Positions 24,046 through 43,775 of a stretch of 64,000 nucleotides of DNA are shown here, in pieces. Numbering within the stretch: position 1 is the first letter of the stretch; the number at the start of each line of letters is the position of its first letter. Made by a program: the position numbers and the translations under genes. The DNA is taken from assembly GCA_932294295.1 (NCBI GenBank), contig OW028573.1, positions 59,745,829-59,809,828 of the forward strand, given 5' to 3'. Below the pieces are notes generated by a model that was not told the DNA's origin, did not search any database, and saw only the letters and a program-made list of their open reading frames with translations. Source of the stretch: Alitta virens (taxonomy: Eukaryota > Annelida > Polychaeta > Phyllodocida > Nereididae).

Positions 24046-27000
24046 CTAATCAACATCTCTAATGTGATGACTGGATTCTGTCTGGGTGCTTGCACTGCGA
24101 CGAATTCGGTGCACTGTTTGAGTGCCTGCACTCATAGTTTGCGGGACGGCCAGCCCTAGCATTTGCATAAGATTCCTTTGGTCAAAGTTATTGTCTTGGG
24201 GTGCATCAACAGGTGGGCGTTGTTCTTTGGAATCTCGCTCATCATCCCTGTGAAATGTACATGATTATTTGTTACATTCCCACAAAAAAAGGCTAGGTAA
24301 TTAGCTCAATTGTTGTACTAGATATGAAATGATTATAAACAGATGGTACACCATACATACCCTGGCGTGCAGATGTGTAGATCTCCTCGATTGGTTCCAT
24401 AAACAACACCCTCCCCTACACCAGGCAGCCATCGAGCAGAGTTGACAGTTATATGACTTCGTATGTCCAGTTCACAAGGGTGCATGAGATCACAGATATG
24501 CTGAAAAAAGAATTAGAATGGTTATGCTAGAACTTATTGTAAATTCAGTCAGAAATTAACCCGAAGTTTTTCATTAATGCAAAATTAAATTAATTACCTC
24601 AACGGAATCTTCTCCAGCAAATTTGGTCCGCAGTTTGAATATCTGAGCAACCATCTGGAATAGATGAGGATCAATATTGTTATGACCCAACTCAAACAAT
24701 GTGAAGATATAATCATCTTTTTCTAATCATCATTCACAAAAAGGGCACACTCTCATTAAAATAAATATGATGTAAATATTTTAACAATTCAATGATAAAA
24801 ATTACATTAATGTGAATAAAATATTTAATAAATATACAGGGATTATGTCAATTATTTGAGTCATCCATGAAGATATCTTACCTGTTTCTGGGTGAAGACC
24901 CATGCCAAGCGTTTGGCAGCTAATCCAACAAGGACGTAATTGTTCAATGGTGAAATGCTCACAGATATAGCATTTGGTCCTACAAAAAGTAAAGAAAAGA
25001 TGAAAACAAAGCAATTCAGGAGAAATGCAAATAATAAGTTCAGTTAAAGAGAACATTGCATCCTCAGAAAGCTGATATTAAAACTGAAACTTACCAAAGC
25101 TCTTTGTATAGAAACATTGTCCCAGTGAGCTGCTTTCCAAGGAGAACACTCCAAGAATGGTGTCATCAGGAAAGCCTCTGTGACTGGGCACAAATGTGCA
25201 AAGATAGCGACCATCCTGAGAGATGTCACAGCTGGCGTCATTGTGGATTTTGCAAGGGGAAACTACAATATTGGCAAATGCTGGAACAAGAGAGAAAGTG
25301 GTATGATTAAACTGTGTCACACTATTCATATTTGACGCAATGGTGAAATCTGAAAATGGATAAAATCTGAAGTTGAAGTCTATCATATTCAACATTTAAC
25401 AGCATACCTTGTGAGATATCAGGAATTTGACAGTTGTTGAAGTCCCACCGCTGGATTCGATACGTCTCGCTAATGATGTTACTTGCAACTGCGCTTTCAC
25501 CAACACCCATAAAAGCACCTGGAAAATATTGACAAATAAAACTTAAACTAGAGCACATAGAAATGTGCAAATTGGCACGCAGTTATACATTGAATAAAAG
25601 GCAGAACGTCATAGAAATCATTTCTGAAGAGAAACGGTATCCGTTTGCTCTCGAAACTGCAAAATTTGCCGTAGGTACCATTTGACAGTTGACCTTATCA
25701 AGGCGAACGTTCGCTGACCACAACGAACGGAGTGCATAACTTCATGAAAAGTTGATCAAATTTCTCAAAGTATACATTAAACTAGAGTGCATAGAAATGC
25801 GCAAATGGTGCGTAGAGCGGAACAGAATGATCTAAGTTTTTCGTTTAAACTACTGTAGTAGATTGTATTTGGCCTCCTCTCGTTTACGTGGGTGAAGTCA
25901 TGCACGTTGATCTCTACACTCTAAAGTGTGACTATGCTCGCCAAATTATGCAGGTGTGTATGATGCAATGCCGACGAATTCGGGTGAATTCGGCGCAAAT
26001 ACGCATTCGGCGCGTCTAGAACGGTGAATTCAGCGCAAAAAATAGTGAACTCGGCTAAGTGAATTTGGCGAACGGTAAATTCGGCGCCATAGATATATAG
26101 GCTTATCATGTCTCCCCATTATAAAAAAAAGATCATATTTATGTATATGACAATTCACAAAGAGGAAAAAGAGAATTTGTGTAAAATACGATTAACTTGT
26201 ATTAATTATTGAAAATGATCAGCTGATTAATCAGAAAGTAACAAACTTTAATTATATATTTTTTTCACAATTGCTTGTCATACAATTCAGCAAGTAATGG
26301 GACATAAAATATTTGAAAGTTTTATTGTGATGTAAAATAATTTTATTTCTTCATGAAGAACTATTCCAATCTATTACACTTTATCATTTCATGAAAAAAA
26401 AAGAAGGAATTTATTAATTATTTAATAAGTTTTTTGTTGTTGTGGTATACATTTGCATGTCATGTTGTATTAAGCAACAGCATAATTTTGCTGAGTCAAC
26501 ATGCACTTCATTGTCTACATAAAAATATCAGTAAGTCATTTAAACCTCAATTTGGATAAAACTCTGGTTTATCCAAGTTTAAACATTCAGGGCAAACCCA
26601 AGATCAACGTGTGTACCAAGAGGATAAAAATCCGTTATTAGTACTATGTGTTTTATTCCTCAAGTTGGTAATAAATTTTATATTTTATTTTTTAATGTTG
26701 CTTTTTCTTTTAATTTCTAGAATATTAACAATTGGCATATTTTTCAATGTCTGAAATGCCCATTCATGTACATTGTATGTTGCCTTTCTTTTGATTATAG
26801 CACCAGACCAGTTTATAATATCAAACTTTGATCAAAGAATCAAATATTGTTATAAAAGCAATTAAGAAAGACATACTTCAAGTAATTAATGATTGCATAG
26901 ACTTTCGCTTTAACGGTCCAGTAGAGAAATTTGTAAATACTTGTAAGTATTTTCTGTGATTTATTGTCTTTTGCTTATTAAATTTTGTATATTTATCTAT

Positions 27001-30000
27001 TTAAAATTTATAAATTGATATACTTTCATATATTTCCTATTTTGGAATTTGGATTTTGAATCTTTTTGAATTTATATACATTTTAATAAATTGTTTTTAA
27101 TAGAAAATAACAATATGCACATTACAGTAAAATAATTAATTTAAATAGAAAATAACAGAATATGCACATCATCAACTGGGCTTCATTTGCACAATACAGT
27201 AAAAAAATAATAATACAGTAAAATCATAAACTGGTAGAGCTTGCATTTGCTAACAAAACAAGGTATGTAACGTTTGCCTGCCACATATAGATGCTAAGTT
27301 ATTCCACATGAAAGTACGCGCCGAATTCACCAAATTTACGCACCGAATTCACCCAAAGCGATCGCCGAATTCACTAAACTCCACCAGTCGATTCTAGTGA
27401 ATTCGACGGCGCCGAAATTGATATGCGCCGAATTCACCTGTCACCATGCCGACGACGTTTGTAGAGTAAATATTGGAGCTAACTGGAACTGGGCCTTAAA
27501 ATGCACTTTTAGTTGCCATCTGTGTGTACCAAATTTCTGTGCGACGAACATGCTGAGCAATCATGATAAGATTCAAACACGAGAGGGCGACACTGTATAC
27601 TTCAGCATAACACAGTGGCAACACCTGGCGTTTAGTGGTGGCTTTGGAGATACATGAAGATGAACGAGCGGCCAGCATGCACACAAAATGAAGATTTTGA
27701 GAAATATACTGGATAGATAAGCCCAGGAATCAGTGCCGAAGACTATGAAGCTCTACACAACCGTTCGGTAACGCCGACAGGTCCGTACTTTGAGTGCATA
27801 TGTGCTTTATACACGCTTGAGCCTTCCGCCGAACTGGCCCCATTGGATTAACATGTAAGTTCGAATTTGCCGCTCGCAAAATGGCAAACCGGACGCATTA
27901 CGCGAAAACGCCTCCCACAAGCAACCTAAGTATTGACTAATGAATATCCTTACCTGCAATGGCCCTATTTATTGCAGCCTGTAGTCCATCATTACGGTTG
28001 ATTGTGTCATCTAGAATGCTAACAGAATAGTGAGGATGTAATGTTCTACGTTGCAAGGTAAACCAGCTTGGGTCTCTTCTTTGCTGGTGAATTCTTCTGG
28101 TTAATTCAGAATGCATGCTGAAAACATGAGAAAAAGTCTGTAAGTAACTTGACTACCAAATAGTTTCACCAAGTATAGACAATATCATAGAAGTGACAAC
28201 TTACTTCTCAATTTCTACTCTGAGTTGTCTATGTCTACGATGCAAGTGAGTGACTCCTTCCTGGTCTGCCTCTGCATGGCCACGAGTTTCTTCAGCTCTG
28301 GGAGAAGAATTAGCATCACGAGGTCTTGCCTCCGCAGCCCCGGCAGCTGCCATTCTCTGACAAGGTCTCCACATCTCAAGGATGGCTTGTAAGCGTCTCT
28401 GTCGCTGTTGGCTAGTTGGATATGGCTGTTGGCGGTGAGAACTACGTCGGTGGTGTCTCCTCATCTCACCAAGTGTCCTGTTACCTTCTTGCACCAAGTT
28501 ACGAGCGCGTTCACTCATTCGCTGAGTGATCTGACTAACTCGTTGACCCAGCTGGTTTAGACTTTCTAAACGCCTATCGACCTCTTCTGAGATGCTACTA
28601 ACAGATGATGGCAATGTCGCAGTGTGAGAGGTTGCAGTGCTTGATGATGGTTCATTACTTGATGATGACTCTGGATAAGACTGAACAATTGGTGCAGAAG
28701 AGGTAGCTAGACTGGTGGGTAACTCTTGTGAAACACTAGCCTCGGCCGGTCCTTGCAGCTGGCAAAACGCACTAAGAGTGTGCTGAATGTCAATTTGTCT
28801 TGATCTTACTCTCTCTAATACATTTCGCACTTCATTCCCCACAACAGACGCAAGGTGGCTTGAACTAGCAGAATCAGTAGTACCTAAAGGTCCACTAGAC
28901 CCAACAGCTTCAACTCCTCTTGGTCCCAACTGTCCAATGTTATTGTGGTTCATGTCTGTTTCCATTTGACGATTCTCCCCATTCTCTCCCTCCTGCTCTG
29001 TTGCCTGGGCCTGAGATGAACCACTTAGTGATGCCACTTGGTCCCTCGTCACATTGTTGTTTGATTGTTGAGCCAGGAGATGACATCTAAGTAGAGATGG
29101 GCGATGCGATGAGGATGCTGCAGCAGCACTAGCAGGCAGACTACTCGATTCAGGAATGACAGTGACAGAAGTCACATTGGAGCGACTCACTGAAGCATTT
29201 CCCAAGCTTGAGTGAGAAGATGGACAGTCGCTAGCACTAGTCGAACTTCGTAACTGTGTTCTAAGTAGGGAGCCAAGCAAAGATGGTCCGGAACACTGGG
29301 CAGCAGATACAGTACTTGCACTACTGGCCGGTACTCCTGAAATAAGTCTGTACGCACGTTCAGAATTAGGTTGAGAACTAGTGCAATTGGGTGAATTTAC
29401 GACTGAAGATCTACTGGACTGACTGGAGCTTGATTGTTCTGCCGATTGAGATCGAACAGGAGAATTACTAGAGTCTCTTGGCCTCTTATTCGACTTACTA
29501 TGTCTCTGGGGACTAGAAGCAGCCCCTTGCAAAGAATTAGATCTAGAGGAGGTCCTCATTCGCGCAGCTTGAGAGTGAGAAATGAGTCTTGTATAAGATG
29601 GTGAAGGTGACGTTGTTGTGGATAACGAGGAATTCAGGCCAAGATTAGCTTGAGACAGGCCAGGGGGGAGGTTAGCGGCATTCAAAGGATGAATAGATCC
29701 AGTGGATGGGATAACAGAACATGCTGTTGTGGACACGGTTGTTGATCCTGAAGCCACTGAAGTAATGGTATTCGATAGAGAAACTCCAGTCAAGGTAACA
29801 GTAGGCGAGGTACCCTGCATGGTGCTAGCGTGAGATATGCTGGGCATAGACACCATGAGAGCAGAAGTGGTGATGCTGGCAGTTGGATATGGCAAAGAAG
29901 GACTAGGAACTGACACCATCAATGGAGAAGTTACATTACGAACAGATGAAGAGCTGAAACCAACCCGACCAAATGAAGAGGACCGAGAGTTGTTGGGCAA

Positions 30001-33000
30001 AGCATTCAGAACCTCTGTAGCAGATGGCAACCTGTGCAAAAGATTGCGGTCATTCAAGGTGGTAGCCGTGTCATTGCTGACCAGTCCATCCAAGGAACCC
30101 AAACCATCCGACTCAACACGGGCGTTCCTCTCATCATTGCCAGCCTGGTGGTTTCTGATTCGGATGACCTGCCTTTCAGCATCATCATGTCCGAGCCATG
30201 TTGAATGAGTCAAGTGAGCAGCATACTGACGAGCTTGATGAACTCTTTGAGTTAAATGTGAAGCATACTGACGTGCATCTTCAAGAATATCTAGGTGCAC
30301 TGGGGAATGAGGTCCCACCATGGAGATGTTGGCCTGATGAGGGCCACTGTATGTCTCACCTGGAAAATGAAATAATGTGGTTAATACCATGTCGAACAAA
30401 AACTAAAGCCACAATTTCAATCAAATTCTAAAACAGAATTCCCCACACACACTAACATTTAACGATGTCATATTTACTATTTTCTGTGCATAAATGTTTC
30501 TGATATCCTTCATTGTAAAAATGGTATTAGTAATACTGATTAATATTTGTATTAATCTTGCATTGCCATCAGCGAATTTTATTTGTAATTTACTGCATAT
30601 GTATTAGGTATATTATGTATTTTCTTAGAGCAATGTTCCGCAAAATTGAATTGAATTACATGACCACAAAATAACACACAAAGTAACTGCATTAGATATA
30701 CAGACACCAACAGCCTAAGTGAAAACTTACCACTGCGTTGAGATACAGATGCCACAGCTGGGTAGACACTGTTTATCTGTTGCAAGGTGTCGGAATGCCT
30801 CAGCATCCGGTTGCGACCCTGCTGGTCATTCTGGTTGATTCTGTCACGTTGATGGTTCGTTATTTGCTCTACAATATCTCTGTAGTATGACTGTAAATTC
30901 TGCCTTTCCTCATTGCACATGGCATCAGAAGCAGTAGCTCTGTTGGTGTTATTAATGTACCTAAAAGACAGGACATAGAAATTACTCAAAGCTGTATTGA
31001 CAATATTGCACATTTTTAGGAAACAAAGCATGTTACAGCACGAATACCTACCCCACTTCCTCATTCTGTTCCTCATTATTAGTGACAGAATTCACAATTC
31101 CAGTGTACAAATATTGGCCCCATCGATCAAACTTAACCCATCTGGAAAGTAAAGAATAATCAATTCAGTACATTTCTACATAAATAAAGAAGAAACTTCT
31201 TTAATGACTTGTACACAACTGTCGATAACCCTAACATTACACTTACCTTACTTTCTCCTCTTTACGTGCTGTCTTACATTTGGTGAAAGGTCTTTCTTGG
31301 GTCCAGTCCCAAAAGTGAATGTAGTTGTCAGCAGCGATAACAAGTACTTGGTCAGTTGGATGGAACGTTAAAGAAGATATGACTGCCCCATCAGTCGTTT
31401 TCCACACCTCGCAACCACCACCCTGTCAACAAATTAACAGTGCATTAAACTACCAAAATTATATCCAACAACACGTATTCATGCTTTACTCTGTAATTTC
31501 CAAGTTGCTTGATGAATATCGTTAGAAATACATACCCTGAGATCCCAAATGCGAACTACTCCAGCCAGACAACCAGATGCAAGGATGTCATTGGAGGTTG
31601 GGTGCCAGGCCAGTGTCCAGGGAGTGCGAGGATGACCCTTCAGTACATGTAGACACTTTCCAGACTTTATGTCGGTGACTCTAACTGAATGATCTCCATG
31701 CGTTGATGCCATCTTCGTGCTGCAAAAGAAATAGAGGAAATGCATGTTCAAGAACTTGGCAATTTCATACAAGAACACGTTTGGAAAGTTATACTGAGAA
31801 GAGATCAAGTTAGTTCATGAATCGATGAGAATACTTACTGATCTGGACTGAAATCCACCAAGAAGGTTGCACGACTCTGTCCAGACATCTCACATGACTG
31901 AAAGACAGAAATCCTTACAAGTTGAGTACCCATTTATAAGGAATAGTATAGTGGGAAAAGCTACAAACATAATTAAATTCTATTGAAGAATTGAGAAGCT
32001 TATAATAAAAATTAATTTCCAGTATTAGTTATTTACTTCTTTTTTTTTTCTTGCAAGCAAAATTTCACTTTTTCTTCAGTTTGGAAAGCTACAGGCCTGT
32101 TCACTCTAACTGAATTAGGCCATACTTAAAAATATTCCTATTGCAGGTTACACGACCGTTTAGAACATATCAGCGCATAAGACAAATTTTTTCCCCTTGC
32201 GTAAAAAACAATAATTCCTTCCTACCTTATGTGTTTTTTAAGTGTCATGTAACCAGCAACATTTTTAAGACTGGCCTTACTTGCCTTTGAATTTTTATTT
32301 CTTCATTATATTACCACTTCAATTACAGCTATTTTCGTTTAAGCATCAACACTTCTAACTTTGAAAGAGTTTCACAAAACCTCAGATGAAAAGCTTGATA
32401 AAGGCAAATGGGGTTATAAAGCTATTAACTGATTTCTTTACCCCACACTGCCTAATAATTTTGGTCTAGATTTTGTGTAATGATGTGATTCACACCTTTA
32501 CCCCAGATTATACCAACATGCAAAATAATTTTAATAAATTTATATATGAGAATGTAATACACTGCTGTCAAATGGATCTTTCATCAATGGATGTTGGGTA
32601 TATTCTCCTTCATGATTTTGATATATCTACTTTAAATATACTCAATTCCAAAACAGTATATTGAGAGTAATTAAGTGTGACCCCAGTGGAGTGAAGTTAA
32701 TGATTTTACAACTCTTGTCTGTTGCTATATCAAACTTTTCATCAGATGGGTTTATTAAACTTTTCGGAAGATAGAAGTGTTGCTTAAACGATAATAGCTG
32801 TATTAGGACATCAGTAATGTTATCTTTTTTAAATTGCTATGCGCACCGTTGTTACTTTTGTGCAACCAATATGGACCACAGAATATCACAGGCCTGAGCT
32901 TAACGCAATTTCGTTCGCTTTGCCCTATATTTTACCTAAAATAAATTTCAGGTAACTGACCATGGGTTACCAAGGCATATTTTCAGGAGAATGATGTGTG

Positions 33001-33294
33001 GGTTACCATATTTTTGCTTACGCTCAGGCCTGTATCAGACATGAGTGGAAAGCCAACAACCCTAGGGTTTTGACCTAAACTATCTACAAAATATCAGAAA
33101 ACTGAGACAGCATAGTAGGAATATTGGTTTGGTATAATTATATATGTAACTACCTGATTGCGAGCTGGAAGTGTCGCCTTTTCTTCAGCCAGCAAGTTAG
33201 CAGCCTCTGGGTCTAATGTCCTGGGTTTCTTTGGTAATCCATGTTCTCTACCCCAAAGGTGCTGGACAAGTCCAGCTTTCCTCTTGAGACTCAT
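24046..33294 (-). CDS. AMBRA1: Activating molecule in Beclin1-regulated autophagy (14 exons)
   Basis: Scaffold of autophagy initiation and DDB1-CUL4 substrate receptor that drives cyclin D turnover. Exons in transcription order: 33154-33294, 31839-31897, 31536-31719, 31247-31422, 31052-31141, 30731-30960, 28205-30359, 27954-28117, 25408-25518, 25095-25280, 24882-24979, 24598-24654, 24361-24500, 24046-24247. They sum to 3993 nt, or 1330 residues (human about 1300). The family's split WD40 propeller is visible. The N-terminal part (residues 1 to about 200) includes GHPRTPW, HPTSNDILASGCL and VRIWDL. The C-terminal part (about 1060-1260) includes ESAVASNI, YRIQRWDF, NDASCDIS and NSARWLP. Between them a single 2.2-kb exon encodes a Ser-rich disordered region (about 294-1011) with an RxxQ-rich helix near its end. 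The extreme C-terminus has two TQT motifs (about 1306-1308 and 1318-1320), matching the LC8 dynein light chain binding sites of human AMBRA1. Exon 4 has two overlapping donors 5 bases apart. Only the downstream one keeps frame. Confidence 0.95.
25538..25815 (+). repeat. Direct repeat pair in an AMBRA1 intron
   Basis: AAACTAGAGCACATAGAAAT followed by GTGCAAATTGGCACGCAG (25544-25580) recurs as AAACTAGAGTGCATAGAAAT and GCGCAAATGGTGCGTAG (25778-25815), about 235 bases apart. The two copies are diverged and lie just 5' (on the + strand) of the large inverted-repeat element. They may be traces of a tandem duplication or of an older insertion. Confidence 0.6.
25968..27454. mobile_element. Mutator-like non-autonomous element with 9-bp target duplication
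   Basis: A 9-bp direct repeat, ATGCCGACG, flanks the element at 25968-25976 and 27446-27454. The intervening 1469 bp has about 120-130 bp terminal regions built from iterated copies of GTGAATTCGGCGC (four to five copies per side, diverged). The left and right regions are in inverted orientation (left 25977-26095, right 27314-27445). The central 1.2 kb is extremely AT-rich, with no open frame of interest. A 9-bp duplication plus long inverted ends is the signature of the Mutator superfamily. It sits in the AMBRA1 intron between exons 8 and 9. The boundaries and duplication are seen directly. The superfamily is inference. Confidence 0.8.
32117..32277. mobile_element. Palindromic MITE in AMBRA1 intron 1
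   Basis: AGGCCATACTTAAAAATATT, followed by GCAGGTTACACGA, at about 32117-32156 faces TCATGTAACCAGCAACATTT, followed by TTAAGACTGGCCT, at about 32246-32277. The reverse complement of the second matches the first with few changes. The 160-bp unit is a small inverted-repeat element without coding potential. No certain target duplication. Confidence 0.6.
32889..33032. mobile_element. MITE family A, copy 1 (144 bp, internally deleted)
   Basis: The element begins CAGGCCTGAGC and ends GCTCAGGCCTG, a perfect 11-bp terminal inverted repeat. TATCA occurs directly on both sides (32884-32888 and 33033-33037), a 5-bp target duplication. The body is clearly homologous to the copy at 40657-40847 (shared GCAATTTCGTTCGC, TTGCCCTATATTTTACCTAA, ATGTGTGGGTTACCAT). 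It lacks about 50 bases after the left end. It lies in AMBRA1 intron 1. Confidence 0.85.
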
Positions 33295-35005
33295 TGTAAT
33301 AAATCCTCAGCTGAAATTAAGATATAAGACCATTGTAGGAAGTGTTTTCTACAGCTTCCAGGCAGTCACTGAAAAATGCTTTCTCTGTACCACCATGTTT
33401 ATAAAGTGGAACACAGATCATCGATTGCTATTAAGCAAGCATGTACTGTATTAGCAAATGCCCTCATTTAAGCACCCATGTTGTTTGTTCCTGTTGCATT
33501 AATACATTTGTATAACCAGCAGGACAAACAAACAGCCTGTAATTGAAAGGAGTACAATAACATCACTTGCTTGTGATGATGTTACCATCATAAATCCATG
33601 ATAGGCCTTTGTTGGGCAATAATTGCAATTTGCAGTCAATGCAGATTAAGCAATTCATTACAGGGCTACACAGGCCAAACATGACCACAATTAAACAGTA
33701 GTTCTCAGAAGAAGATGCTGTGAAAACCAATGCATCTTTATATTTGCATATACAATACCAGGGAAGATACTTTACAGGAGCAGCTATCATCAAGAAAATG
33801 GAATATACAAGTATTGAAGTAGACTTATTGATGATATACGCCCACACTTGCGGGTTTTAATTCATATTGATCACATACTTTCACTAATAATCGACAACCA
33901 CAAGTGTCGTTCATATTCGACGATTGATTTAAGCATACCACAGACCTGACACTGCAGACATTAAACATTATTTTTCATTTTCAGTCACTGTCATATGCCC
34001 TGGTTCAACATAATACACATTTGCACTCGGGTCCTATAAGCAAACATCGACAACGATCCGCCAAATACAGTCCCCTTATATCTACAGATACCCCTGGATA
34101 AATGACACGAAATCATTCTGCCCAAATCGAGAATTAAATATGCAAAGCACTTGGCTAAAATCGTACAGTTTAAAACCCAATGTCATTCACACTGCGACAT
34201 CTTGTTTTCCGCGGGTTGCAAATGCAACATGTTTCAGCTTGATGTTCTCATTGCTCTCGTTGAATCTGCTGATTCAGCATCGTCAATTCAGAGTGGACAT
34301 TTTAAAGGTTAGATTTAAGCCATAGCTTGCCGTTTGAGAGTCTTCGATAGCGAAGCTTACCGTTTCTCATTTCCAGTATTTTTTTTCGCGGCGCTCACTC
34401 CCGCTCTTGTTTATTTCCTGTGGAGAAGTCAGAAATGCCCGTATGTAGGTCAAGGCGCACTTCCGCTGTTTACTTCCAGCCGAAGAGCACGTGCGTTTTT
34501 CGCGGTGATAAATCCACTCATCTACCACGGTCATGGCTAAAATCGTCTTCACTACGACACATAATTGAATCTACTGATCCTTTGATATCTTTGTGACGTA
34601 AAGTTGCTTATATTGTTCCTGGTTGCGTCAACATGACCAGGTATGACTGTGTTATAAATTATGGTCTACCCACTTCGTCAGTTTGTGTATTCAGTACAAT
34701 GTAATTCACTGTCCAAACTCGTGTAATCAGTTTTGTATGCACATGTTCAGTTGGTAAATACTATGTTGGCTTACTAAGCCTGGTTGTTTCTGACTTTGAC
34801 AAACTACCCTTCCTACACAGGTATTACATGCATGCAGTTAATTTATTTAAAAAAAAGTTTACAATGAGAACTTTTAATGATTTTATTGTATCACTGGTTT
34901 CGGTAATCACTGGTTTGGCGTGTCTTGGTCCCGTATATTGAAGAATATAAGATAAGCTAAAATTCAGGTTAACGCAGAAGTTAGGCCGACTGAAAAAAAT
35001 TGTTA

Positions 35006-35064
<59 letters not shown>

Positions 35065-35449
35065 TCCGATTATATTGTTAAAAAAGTTTATTTGGACGGT
35101 AGGTCAGTGAGTTTTTTCCCCCCTAAGGAATAAAGGTTGAAAAGCAAAAAATTGGGAGTCAATGTCCATTGTTTGACAGATGCCTTAATAAAATTCAGGT
35201 CGGGCCTTGTGAAGTTGGTCGGTCAGAAATCAGAAACAAACAATATTTTTCTATCAGTCTTAATTATTACTGACCTGGGCAGTTATTTCAGTTGATGGTG
35301 AATTCTATTAAACTGTTGGTTACATGTAGCCTTCGCATTTAAATTTATTTAATAGTCCATCAGTATTTTTGCTGACAGTGCACAGAAGCTGTGCTTGCAT
35401 GGAGAACTGAATTGAGGCGCATTTTTATTGCAGTTGTGAAAAATAAGTC
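33295..35449. promoter_or_regulatory. Shared head-to-head promoter region of AMBRA1 and DHX33
   Basis: AMBRA1 (-) and DHX33 (+) are transcribed away from each other with 2.15 kb between their start codons. The most promoter-like part is 34320-34560, which is richer in C and G. It contains a perfect E-box CACGTG at 34488-34493 and ETS-like ACTTCC/CTTCCG cores (about 34459-34480). DHX33 has an untranslated first exon, since its start codon follows a splice acceptor (TTGCAG ending about 35433). Bidirectional use is inference from geometry and motifs. The rest of the interval has no coding. Confidence 0.45.
35009..35061. repeat. (AT)n microsatellite
   Basis: About 26 uninterrupted AT dinucleotides lie in the presumed first intron of DHX33. 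Confidence 0.95.
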
Positions 35450-42532
<7,083 letters not shown>

Positions 42533-43132
42533 GGATTGACAACATCCCAGATGTAAAAATATATTAAATCAAGATTGTTAACTTTATGAACGGAAAAATA
42601 TAGGGCATCTTTCAGTTGTGCCTCCAATCAAATCTTAGTACAAAATGCTTAATTTCACTGTCTTGTGTGGAAAAATGGTGGAATGGTGCTGTTAGTTAAT
42701 AATTGTTTGTATAGATCAGTGGTTATCAAATTCTGAAATTCAATGCATGGTTATTACCATGAGTCAGTACATGGTGATGTTTATAATCCTGTGAATATTT
42801 TTATTGTCACATTTCTTGTGTGAATATGTAATTTTAATGTCGAAACTAATCATTGGCAGCAATTTGCAGCATCCCGGTTGTGGAACATGTTCTCTTGCTG
42901 ATAAATTTAATTTTTCCATTATTTATAATATGTAACTCTACTGGGTTATGATTGTTTGAATGCACTTTTTGCGCTGGTATGGTTGGTCCATGTACAATGT
43001 ACCTTACATGTGGAATGGGTTTTCACATGATTTACTTCACAGTTCAGATAGATCAATCTATATTTTTATCTGTTTGTTGTTAGTGGCATCTCATTGACTT
43101 GCACATTGTTCATACTGATGATCCTCTATGTA

Positions 43133-43138
43133 AATAAA
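43133..43138 (+). terminator. DHX33 poly(A) signal
   Basis: AATAAA about 600 bases after the DHX33 stop at 42532, in otherwise non-coding AT-rich sequence. It implies a 3' untranslated region of about 0.6 kb. Confidence 0.65.
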
Positions 43139-43775
43139 GTTATTAAAGGATACCTTTCATTGTATTTACTTATTTAGAAATGTGCCGATTCAAAAATGAC
43201 TCAAAATAAGGTTTTTGACTGATCTTCTCAAAGTTCAAAGGTACAAAACTTTTGCAATTTAGTGATATACATCTCATTTTGCATAGATTCATCTCATGAG
43301 GTTTAAGTGTATAAAATGAAATTAATATGACACGTTCATTTGGGCACTTCCTGAAATTTGGTTGATCTGACATGGAATGACCCTTTTCACTTTCTTTTGT
43401 TTGGGCGGTGGGGGATGGCGGGTAGAGGGATTTGAGTTCATAATAATAAAGTGTGTAAAAATATGAATCGGAGAATCAGATCTTTCTTGTCTGAATATTC
43501 AGGAGCAGGTAGCTAGTGACATCAATGGCGAGTTCTGGAGTGATAAGGTTACATTAAAAATATTAAAGATTTATTCTGGTTCGCTAAGAGTGAGACAAAT
43601 TAAAATGCGAAAAATACTCAGTCTAGAGGTGTGAGACAGCAAATGAGTGAAGACTCACGCTTGAGTTTTTGGGCGATGGTATCATAGTTCTGCCGCTATC
43701 CAGCTCTGGCGCCACTGGCGATAGCGGCGTTAGAACGGATAGGAGACGTAATCTTTCACTCACAGGAAGCAAAAC
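43139..43775 (+). promoter_or_regulatory. DHX33-SYF2 intergenic region and SYF2 promoter
   Basis: The stretch between the DHX33 poly(A) signal and the SYF2 start contains no coding. Close to SYF2 a perfect inverted repeat, CCGCTATC (43693-43700) and GATAGCGG (43720-43727), encloses a GGCGCC core in a local GC-rich patch about 50-80 bases before the start codon. The patch is likely to be near the transcription start. Confidence 0.45.
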
